DNA of 64,000 nucleotides from Colocasia esculenta (lineage: Eukaryota > Streptophyta > Magnoliopsida > Alismatales > Araceae): positions 88,398,244-88,462,243 of the forward strand of contig CM024763.1 in NCBI GenBank assembly GCA_014218235.1, read 5' to 3'. The translations under genes were made by a program, and so were the position numbers. Positions 36,870 through 46,188 of the stretch are shown one piece after another. Numbering within the stretch: the stretch's first letter is position 1; each line of letters opens with the position of its first letter. Below the pieces are notes generated by a model. The model saw only the letters and a program-made list of their open reading frames with translations. It searched no databases and had not been told where the DNA came from.

Positions 36870-38084
36870 CTAATGCTCACTGCTCCGGCACTTTAGACAC
36901 TTTCCTGCCATCTTCCAGCACTCGGTACCGCCATGTGCCCTTCCACAGTGAGGGCACTCCTTCTTGTCGTTAGGCCTACTACCGGGGGACCGTTGAGAAG
37001 TTACCTACTGACTGCTCGCTGCCACAGGACGTTGCGGTGACAGGTACGCCGCCTTCTTCCTATCCTGCCGCTGGAATGGAGGTGCAGATCTCATCTGCGA
37101 CGCTTTCTTCTCCTCCAAATATTGCTCCATATCACTCTCCTTTGAACAAGTCATGCTGAGGGCCTCATTTAAGGTACAATGGTCGAACGCTACCAGCCTC
37201 AATCTAAGTGATGGCTTAAGGCCCATCACAAACTTCTTCGCTTTCCTACGCTCATCAGCCAGAATGTTAGGTGCATACTTTGATAGTTCTGAAAACCTGG
37301 CCTCGTACTCGAGTACGGTCATGGAGCCCTGAGTCAACGTAAGGAACTCCTGCTCCATCTTGTCCTGGATATGCTCGGGAACAAACTTGGCTCGAAAGAG
37401 CCTCACGAACTCGTCCCAAGCAACCTCGACAGCACCGTCATCAAATCGGGTACGCAGTAACGAGGTCCACCACACATCGGCCCTCTCCTACAAAACATTC
37501 TCTATAAGGACCAATCTAGACAATCTAACCTAAAGAAAATAAATGCATATGCAACTAACACATACCTGTAGCATATAGGTGGCCAAGCTGACCTTGTCAT
37601 CCTCAGCACACCTAATAACTCGAAAGATCTTCTCGATCTCCCTCATCCAGTTCTCCGCTAGCAGTGGATCACTCTCCCCCTTAAAAGAGGGTGGAGCCAT
37701 CCTCTTGAATCGCTCCATGATAGAAGGTCCACCGTAATCATGCCCCTGGGGAACTGGAGGTGGAGCCTGAGCTTGCTACAACCACAACATAAACAACATA
37801 TATAACGCATAAGCAACATAACAATCATACATTTCAATGAAAATAGACTATTTCTATCTAATCATTTCTAACCTGAGCCTCCAGCTGAGCCTGGAGTGCA
37901 GCCTGGGTATGGGCAGAAGTCTGCAAGGCCTGCACTAGACCTTGCATGAATACTCCATAATCTACTGGTGGTGGTGGAGGAAGTACAGTAGGTCCGTGGG
38001 GTTCTGGGCCTGCTGCTCACCCCTGTCCTCACGCCTAGGCTCATCCTCTCTAGCATAGGCACTACGCCTACCACGAGAAGCCAT
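36870..38084 (-). pseudogene. Family A gag with two intron-like interruptions
   Basis: The gag frame starts at the ATG at 38084 (MASRGRRSAYARED), has a 1-base frameshift near 38005, then reads GPTVLPPPPPVDYG and a Gln/Ala-rich helix. Two GT-AG segments break the frame: 37872 to 37776 (97 nt) and 37565 to 37488 (78 nt). Skipping each restores the frame in phase 0: LEAQ joins QAQAPP, and TYMLQ joins ERADVWW, the expected gag core. The rest runs FVPEHIQDKMEQEFL, a Lys/Glu-rich tail and, after a stop near 37005, a zinc-knuckle region (CPHCGRAHGGTEC and CLKCRSSEH) with a further stop near 36871. The N-terminal part is too short for gag unless the interruptions are removed. Confidence 0.8.
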
Positions 38085-38256
38085 AGCCTACAAGACAATT
38101 TAATCACAATTAGAAACTAAGTTAAATTAATTCCTAACCACTTTCTTATCTATCTTTCATTCATTATTAATCATTTCTACACATGTGGACAAATCTATAA
38201 AGACTTAGCATATTATGAAGATGATGGCCTATATTCATGTTCAATCTCAACCTCTT

Positions 38257-38268
38257 GCTCTGAAACCA
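38257..38268 (-). promoter_or_regulatory. Primer-binding site of the family A composite
   Basis: On the minus strand TGGTTTCAGAGC lies five bases inside the LTR2 end. It differs from the initiator tRNA-Met complement TGGTATCAGAGC at one base. The neighbouring LTR terminus reads TTATA rather than TTACA, a C-to-T type change. Confidence 0.8.
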
Positions 38269-38273
38269 ATCTC

Positions 38274-41200
38274 TATAACGACCCTCCTTATACTGGTACG
38301 ATTATACCAATCCACATCGATATAATGAACGCTGTCATAGTGGGACATTGACCCAACAAATATTGACATGGAACAGCGGATTTAAAAAGAACTAAATATC
38401 ATTCTTATTCCATCATCATCATTAAATATCCACAGTCTATATAGCATTTAAAGAAAAAGCTAAAGTCCACATAATTACAATTCTAAATCAAATTACATTG
38501 TTCAGATGAGATACATCACTTATTCATTACATACTTATGAAAAGGAAAATGCAATGAAGAGATCGCCACATTAAATGCTACTCTTCTCGCTCGGAGTCGC
38601 TCCTAACTATCTCCTCGGAAGAAGAGGAGACACTTGAACCTGTACGCCGAAGTAACAATGAGTCTAAAGAGACCCAACAAGCAATCCATATACATCATCC
38701 TTACACACATCATATGTACACGCTAACATTCAATGAAAGTAATTTACACATGTAGCATGGTTCACACAATTTAAACTACTAAGCATAAAACTTATAGCAT
38801 TAGAGGCCCATTACACATGCTTTATTTTACTTTCAACAATTAAATATAGAACCTATAACATGCTTTGTACACATTTTAATTAACATGCTTAGGCAATTCA
38901 AAACCCATTCAAATCATATTACAATGTACACAACCTAAACACGGAATTACAGATAATGTAAGCATCACACCTAGCATGGATTCTATTTTAACTCTCATGG
39001 ATTTACTACAATTATATGCACCATTTACTTGCTATTTAACATAAATTAAACATAATTACAATGTTTTACATTTGCTCACATGCTAACACATTCACATACT
39101 CATTTACACCTTGCACATTTCACAATTCACTTACACTTATTCACATCTTCACATTTAAATGCCATGACACATAGTCCAAACCACCACTAGAAGGACACAC
39201 ATAGCACATACACTTATCCATAACCAAAGCAATGCAGTAATAGATCTTGGTTAACTGCGTAGAACCGGGAGAAGCACTCTCCACCCTAACCAGTGGTACT
39301 TGTCCACCTCCAGGATTTCATCCTATTTGCCCTTAGGATGATACTTACATTGAACTTTCTCGTAGGGACTTTACTACGGTACAGTTCCACAGCCCCCTAT
39401 GGTAGCAGTGTCACACATGGCATAGTTTACACACTTTTCATATTATTCTCATTGTTCATAATATTCACATGCACTAAATTACACCATTGCACTCACTTGT
39501 ACACAATTACCTAGTTTTTAGTTTATCTAATAATATGCTACTATCCACAGTGTTAAACAGATCATAAACTTAAAGGGAAATTAATTAGAAGTCCCTGACT
39601 GTAATAGGGAGGTTCTTACTGTAACATGATTTAACGTATACTGTAATCAGAGATAAAACTTACTGTAATAAGTTACAACTTTGTCAAGAGCTAGAAAATA
39701 AATCAAATATCTATTAGGGACTCCTAATTAATTTATCCTAAACTTAATCCTAGTCATGCTGTAATTTACTGCATTATAAACAATCACATTAAGCATACTC
39801 AACATGGTCGTTTTTCTATACTAAATCTGAAATAACACTTGCTGTTATCCAATCAGTATGAAATTCTTACCACAGACTACTCATAGTTAATCATCACACA
39901 TACAAATTTTTAGATTTTTCGAAAACCTACACAAATTATAATAATTAGAATGAGCGTTCTACAGATTTACCAAGAAACCTAATTAACATAGTTTACAATA
40001 TTACGAATGTATTTAGCAGTTCCAGAATATGTATTTAACAGTCTTGTATTCATATAAAATTTCTGACATGTTCACATGCAACCATACATCTTATTTGTAA
40101 TTAAAACAGGTAATTCACGCTCACTGTTCTATTTCCAGAAATTCTAATAATTTGCACAGTAAGCAGAAATTCATTCAATTCTCATGATGTGACCTAACAT
40201 ATGTATATGACCCACAAAAATTTTCTGAAGCTTTAGCTTAACATGGATCTATGTAAACAGTAATTAATAAGGTCAAATCATGCATAACATTTTATTTCAG
40301 AAATTTTAATAATTAGTACAGTGTATGAAAATTCAACATAATCACATGGCATGTTCTACTGGAGATACTTGACCATATACAATTTCTACAGCATATACTC
40401 ATGTTCAGAAATCTAGGGAATATGCCACAGGGATCAGAGATGCATTCCGTCGAAAACCTGAAGAACTTGGCGGCACAGGTACTGCCGCCAACATGAATTA
40501 ACGGCACAAAAGGTGGCCACCAACCCTGGATCTTAACGGCATTAGATGCTGCCATTAAGTTCTTGTCTGTGCAAACAAAGACAGAACATTGAAACAATGG
40601 TGAATGGGGGTTACAGGACATGAGTAAAAATCTATAAAATTCCTAGGACCTACTAGACATGGGCAGGGACGATATACACAGGTTACTTGCTTCTTAAAAA
40701 TTGCTATATGCGATTAATTTGTCGGAGAAGCTCTCCTCGGCCAAGCCAAGAAGTCCCCCAATCTCCCCTCGATCCGGCTTCTGTGTTGATGTATGAAGCA
40801 CGCCGAAGTCGGGAAAGCCTTCCTCGATGTTCAAAGAGTCTCTCGGTCGATGAAGATCGCCAGGAAACGCACCAAGTCGCCCGATCCAAAGCCTCAAAGT
40901 TCAGGTTTCGCACACAGTTTCTAGGGTTTTTGACAAAAAGCCAAAAGGACCTAACTGCACTCGAGACAAGGTATTTTATATGCTAAGGGGATTAGGGACT
41001 CATTTAGAAGGGTATCTAACCGTTGGAAGACGGTTTCCAAAAATTGGGGCGAAGAAATCGTGAGCGTTTCCGGATCTAAAACCACAACAAATCTGGGAGA
41101 TAGACGTCCACATACCTGGCCACCTACCAGGAGTTAACGTCCATCAATCTGGACGCTGACATCCCCATGCATGTTGACGCCAACTGGTCTTTCGGCCAGA

Positions 41201-41429
41201 ACATAAAAATTGTGCAAACATTCATGCTTACTCTACATATATATAAAGTAATGTATAATTTAAATACCATATGCACAACTAAATAAAAGCAATATGTACA
41301 CATAATTGAACACATATATATATACATATATACATATACACATGTGCACATATGTATATATATACAAAACATTCAAACAATACATGACCAAACTCCAAAA
41401 AGAAAAAGGCAAAATTCGAGGGCCTTACA
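38274..41429 (-). repeat. LTR2 of the family A composite, shared between two units
   Basis: On the plus strand it runs from TATAACGACCC (degenerate TGTAACG) to ATTCGAGGGCCTTACA, 3,156 bp including a 166-bp MITE. Its left side adjoins the primer-binding site of the gag-pol unit. Its right side adjoins a polypurine tract (complement of 41430-41442) and a second pol end. The family hairpin array is at 40465-40560. It provides the empty-site sequence that defines the solo-LTR insertion in LTR1. Confidence 0.92.
39574..39739. mobile_element. hAT-like MITE (166 bp)
   Basis: The segment is absent from the corresponding place in LTR1 (near 28676) and is flanked by a perfect 8-bp duplication AAACTTAA (39566-39573 and 39740-39747). 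Its ends are imperfect inverted repeats of about 23 bp that share AAATTAATTAG and AGTCCCT. TACTGTAA-type motifs recur inside. An 8-bp target duplication is the hallmark of hAT transposases. A 9-bp (Mutator-type) reading is possible because a T precedes both copies, but LTR1 has C there. Confidence 0.85.
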
Positions 41430-41474
41430 CCCCCTCCCCCTTAAAGAAACTTCGTCCTCGAAGTTAGACCGGAA

Positions 41475-42590
41475 CTACTCAAATAATTGGGGATACTTCT
41501 TCATCATAGCATCCTCAAGTTCCCAAGTAGCCTCATCTCGTGAGAAGTTCCGCCATACCACCTTCACGGACGCAATACTCTTGTTCCGGAGATGCTGAAC
41601 CTTCCGGTCAAGAATAGCTATTGGTTGCTCAACATACAACAGATCTGGGTGGATCTCCACTGGCTCATGACTAATAACATGAGAATGATTTCGGACATAT
41701 CTCCTAAGCATAGATACGTGGAATACAGGATGAACACTAGCTAACGACGGAGGTAAAGCTAGATCATATGCCACGTTGCCCAAACGTCTGAGAATCTCAT
41801 ACAGGCCAATGAATCTAGGACTTAATTTGTTATGCCTGCCAAATCTGACAACACCTCGAGTAGGCGAAATCTTCAAAAAGACATACTCGCCAACCTCAAA
41901 CTCTAAATCCTTCAATCTATTGTCGGCGTAACTCTTCTGTCTATCTTGCTCCGCAACAAGCCTCTTTCTGATAAGCTGGATCTCATCCGAAGTCTCCTGA
42001 ACTAACTCTGGACCGATCAACTACCTATCACTAGTCTCATCCCAACATAAAAGAGATCTACAAGGCCTTCCATACAACACCTCAAATGGAGCCATACCAA
42101 TACTCGCATGAAAGCTATTGTTATATGCAAACTCCACAAGAGGTAAATGATGCTCCCAATCATCCTTCCAATGCAGCACACACGCTCTCAACATATCCTC
42201 GAGCGTCTGGATAGTCCTCTCAGACTGTCCATCTATCTGGGGATGGAATGCCGAACTAAGCTTCAACTCAGAACCTAATGCATCCTGAAGACCCTTCCAC
42301 AGCCTCGAAGTAAATCTCGGATCTTGATCCGAAATGATCGACTTTGGCACACCATGCAAACTAATAATGCTACTAACATACAACCTAGCTAAACTCTCAA
42401 CCGACTGCTTCTTCTTCATAGGCAAGAAATGCGCAGTCTTAGAGAATCTATATACAACTACCCAAATCGAGTCATTGCCCCTCCTTGATTTGGGCAAACC
42501 CGTTACAAAATCCATAGTGACAGCCTCCCACTTCCATACTCGGATTTCCATCTTTTGCATAAGATCAAATGGTCTCTGCCGCTCGGCCTT
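41475..42590 (-). pseudogene. Second family A pol fragment: integrase and chromodomain
   Basis: Same family as the pol at 33342-36812 but truncated at its 5' end near 42590, within the segment that precedes QRPSGLMQKMEI. It retains TMDF, ISDQDPRF with the catalytic Asp, DGQSERT and the integrase C-terminus. One in-frame stop (DR-stop-LIG, about 42021) precedes an otherwise open reading into a complete chromodomain (VKVVWRNFSRDEATWELEDAM) ending at the stop 41475. Unlike the other two family A copies it has His, not a stop, in VEIHPDL. It is less decayed than the neighbouring copy. Confidence 0.9.
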
Positions 42591-42801
42591 CCTTTTCGGC
42601 CCCTCGCGGCCCATTTCTACCTTTCTCTCCTTCGGACCCTTCGGATTCCTTTTTTTTTACTGGGCACCGCGCCCCTCTTCTTCCACTACCTCCGGAACCA
42701 CCAGAGTCTCCAAAATCTTTCCACCATTCTTTCCTTTCCATATTCAATCAGGTCATCCGAACTTTATCCTACTATTTTCGGGGATTTAGTCCCCACTTAT
42801 C
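42588..42801. other. Right flank: second 86-bp repeat copy and unassigned DNA
   Basis: 42588-42673 repeats 27265-27350. 42674-42801 has no recognised feature and ends at TTATC, the left target-site copy of the Sirevirus. It resembles family C-type DNA in composition. The overlapping short frames are not convincing genes. Confidence 0.6.
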
Positions 42802-44166
42802 TGTTGGGTTTTCCATATATCATGTTTTTGATGATCACATTAACATCCTCGAACATTGATTTAATGCAAAATTGATGTGCTAACTAACATGAAAAACACC
42901 ATGAAAGTGATTGAGTTAAACATTGCTAAATCATACAATGTACATCACTAACAATGTATTTGCATGTAGGGGCACAAGCATGAAAGATGGAGCATTGAAG
43001 AGGCATTGAAGAGATGAGCAAAAAGCACAAATATCTGTCAAAGAGGTGTATCTGTCGACAGATGCAATGTACCTGTCGACAGATTCATACAGTCATTCCA
43101 AGACAGAACTCAGGTTTGCATCTCTGAGTGTATCTGTCGACAGATGCAATGTACCTGTCGACAGATTCACACAGTCAACCCGGGACAGAGCTCAGGTTTT
43201 CTATTCCTGAGTGCATCTGTCGACAGATGCAAACTGCCTATCGACAGATACACTCAGAAACTCAATTTCCTGAAACCCAGTTCTCAGCCTGAATGCTCCT
43301 GTCGACAGATGCAAGTGCACCTGTCGACAGACGACGGAAACATGAGATTTTGAGTTTCCAAATCCGGCCCCCACTTGGGTGTTTCCTTCCTCCACGACCC
43401 CCACCTTTACCTAACACTATATAGGCATCCTTTTGGAGCCAAATTCGCAGAGAGCAGCCTCCCATCCAAGAGCCTCCAAGGGACCAAGAGGAAAAGCCCC
43501 AAATTGCTGCTCTGCTTCAACTTTCCGCCCAGATCGTCGTGGAATCACCATCTATGCGGAGCTGAAGCCGGATCGTCATCAATTCAACCTTCTACATCGA
43601 TCAATCTACATCCAATCGAAGTTTGAAGAGCGTTTGGACGATCCACGAGAAGAATTCCAACCGGATTTGTTCCCTAATTCCTAATTCTTCTCCATCTCAT
43701 AATTTCCATTCCATCGTGTGTGTGTGTGGTTGTGTTTCGAGCATCCTTTGTGCTTGATTCACGTATTTGTGGTTGTTCTGATCGTGTTTCATCAGACAAC
43801 GTGTGTGTGGTTGAGTTGTTGTGTTGAACTCGCTCATAAGCAGTCGTTTCTGCGTGTGTGTGTGGACGGTGGATGTAGGATACACGAGTTGTGTACTCCG
43901 AACCACCTTAAATCATCGTGTTCTGTGGTTTGTTCGCGTTTTGCGATAGATGATTGGTAGGCACGGTGTTCATACGCACGTTTGATTCCCTGTTCTCATT
44001 TAGATCAACTCAAGCGGTCTCATACTTAATCGAATTCTAATCAAATTTCATTAAGATCGCTGTAGCATCGAAAAGAAGCCATCAATAGTTTAAAATTGTC
44101 GTAATCTATTCAACCCCCCCCCCCCCTTCTAGATTACCGTATTGTGTATTTCCGCATAACCCTTCA
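42802..44166 (+). repeat. Sirevirus 5' LTR (1,365 bp) with four palindrome pairs
   Basis: Contains CTGTCGACAG at 43052, 43073, 43134, 43155, 43217, 43238 (as CTATCGACAG), 43299 and 43321 (start positions). Pairs are 21-22 bp apart and recur every 82-83 bp. The array ends 88 bp before the TATA box, so it occupies the promoter-proximal U3. A poly-C run lies near 44106-44118. The small open frames translating the array (repeated VDR and STD motifs) are artefacts. Confidence 0.95.
43418..43425 (+). promoter_or_regulatory. TATA box of the Sirevirus LTR
   Basis: TATATAGG in the 5' LTR corresponds to TATATAAG at 53457-53464 in the 3' LTR. It sits downstream of the palindrome array and upstream of a CA-rich leader, the usual position for U3/R transcription start. 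Confidence 0.7.
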
Positions 44167-44168
44167 AT

Positions 44169-44180
44169 TGGTATCAGAGC
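44169..44180 (+). promoter_or_regulatory. Primer-binding site (tRNA-Met type)
   Basis: TGGTATCAGAGC lies two bases after the 5' LTR end and is the exact complement of the initiator tRNA-Met 3' end. This is the usual minus-strand primer of plant copia elements. Confidence 0.93.
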
Positions 44181-44241
44181 GGGTTTCTCCGATTTACTGT
44201 TTTTCGTCATTTGATCTAGCGATCAGGAGATTTTCGATCTT

Positions 44242-46188
44242 ATGGATTCTAGCAAAGGGTATATGGCCGAGGGACATTCAGTAACCAGGCCACCCTATTT
44301 TGATGGCACTGACTATCCTTATTGGAAAAACCGTATGCAGGTATTTTTGAGAGCTCAAAATTACGAGCTGTGGAAGATAGTCAGCAAGGGACCATATGTG
44401 TTGCCCGAGGACGAAGACACCTGGACGAAAGACCAAATAGCTAAAGGAACTCTCAACTGGAGCGCACTAAACATGATGCAATGTGCGGTGCATCCAAAGG
44501 AATTTTCAAGAGTCTCCACATGCTCAACAGCAAAAGAGATGTGGGACAAACTTGAACTCATTTACGAAGGTACGTCCGAGGTAAGGGAAACTAAAGTTAG
44601 CATGTTAGTGTCTGAATATGAAATGTTCAAGATGAAAACTGATGAAACCATATCAGACATGTTTGCAAGATTCATGATAATAGTTAACGGGCTAAAAGGT
44701 CTTAAGAAGGAATACTCTGAAAGTGACTTAGTAAGAAAGATCCTTCGATCTCTTACTTCATCTTGGAATACTAAGGCCACTGTCATTGAGGATTCCAAAG
44801 ACCTTTCCAAAATGAAATTGGATGAACTAATTGGCTCCTTAATGACATATGAAATCAACATCAAAAGAAAAGAATTAGAAGAAAATCCTAGGAAGTCAAT
44901 TGCTCTAAAAGCATCCAACAAAACATCAACAAGCTCCAAGAAATCCATTCAACAAGATAGTGATGAGCAAGAAACATCTAGTGAGAGTGATGATGGTGAA
45001 ATGGCAATGCTCACTAGACAATTCAAGAAATTTCTGAAGTTCAAAAGGAGAGACACAGGTAACTCTAAACCCTTTCAAAGAGAAAATTTTCACAGAAATA
45101 TGAGTCCAACAAAAATCTGACATTGTTTGTTATGAATGCAAGAAACAAGGGCACATGAGAGGAGAATGCCCGGAACTCAAGAAGAAGCTGAAGAAAGAAA
45201 AATTCACCTCCAAAAAGGCCAAAGCAATGTTGGCCACCTGGAGTGATGATGAAGATGAAGATGCACAAGAAACATCCGATGATGAAGAAGTGAAATGCTT
45301 GATGGCTAGGAGTGATGACTCCAGCGATTCTCATTTGATGATTTCACTGCAAGTGAATGGGAGGAAGCATACACTACTTTATTTGAAAAATTTTGTGAAT
45401 ATAGATCTGAAAATAGAGCATTAAAAAAGAAATGCAACTCCCTTGTGCATGATAAGAACAATGATGAACGAATTGCATTCCTGACAAAAGAATTAGAAAT
45501 GATGAAAGTTGATGAAAAGACTCATAATGAAGAAATGGATTGCTTGAAAATGAAATTGCAAGAAACACAAAAAGAAAAAGACTGTTTAAGCCATTCTATT
45601 GAATTCCTTCAAGAAGAACAATTAGAAACAAAGAAAAAGTTGGAACAAACTGAAAAGGAATTGAAAGAAAAATCTGAGGACTTAATGAAATTTGTAAAAG
45701 GGAAGCAAAATCTAGATGCGGTTTTGGGCGCCAAAATACATGTAACCAAGCATGGGTTAGGATATCAACCTGTCAAACAAAAGAAAATAGGAGAGTCATT
45801 GATCACTTCATTTGTTGATCCTAGCCCAAGCACAAGCAAGCATGTTCCCACAAAGCATAACTCAAGACAGTCTCAGACCAAGGCAATGCAACTTAAACAA
45901 AATGTTCCCAACAAACAAAAGAAAAAGCCACCTGTCGACAGATGCAATGGTGCCTGTCGACAGACAAGAACAGTTTCAACTAATAAACAGTCTAACAAGC
46001 AACAAAAAATTGAAAAGAAAATTCCTTCATGCAATGTATGCAAAAAGATTGGTCATGATGAAAAACAATGCTGGAATAATCCAAAGAAACAAAAATTCAA
46101 ACAAGTTTGGATTCCTAAACATCTACTTTGTTGCATGAATGAAATTTTGGGACCCAAAGTAATTTGGGTACCAAAACCTCTTGTCTGA
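44242..46188 (+). pseudogene. Sirevirus gag, with two compensating frameshifts
   Basis: Structural and nucleocapsid protein. The N-terminal capsid-like part (44242-45110) shows RPPYFDGTDYPYWKNRM, WDKLELIYEGTSEV and KLDELIGSLMTYEI, the conserved core of Sirevirus gag. A frame change near 45110, in a run of A, moves the zinc knuckle CYECKKQGHMRGEC to the next frame. A second change near 45330 returns to the first frame (FDDFTASEWEEAYTTLFEKF). A Glu/Lys-rich coiled coil follows (about 45440-45700), then a Lys/Gln linker that contains one palindrome pair, then a second zinc knuckle CNVCKKIGHDEKQC and the end IWVPKPLV at 46188. pol overlaps in the +1 frame. The breaks may be real mutations, homopolymer errors in the assembly or, at the gag-pol overlap, a programmed frameshift. 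Confidence 0.88.

Larger units (their letters stand above)
27351..42590 (-). mobile_element. Family A composite: LTR1, pol-gag, LTR2, partial second pol
   Basis: A minus-strand chromovirus with a full gag-pol interior (33297-38273) lies between LTR1 (27351-33296) and LTR2 (38274-41429). A second, truncated interior of the same family (41430-42590) follows on the far side of LTR2. LTR2 has a primer-binding site at its left and a polypurine tract at its right, so it is shared by two tandem units. LTR1 carries a nested solo LTR and LTR2 a MITE. All coding parts have stops. No simple 5-bp target duplication can be read because the right end is truncated. Confidence 0.88.

Noticed and set aside
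43052..43330. The palindrome array as a CRISPR-like repeat
   Set aside because: Units are paired palindromes in a eukaryotic LTR with conserved spacers between copies, not repeats with unique spacers.
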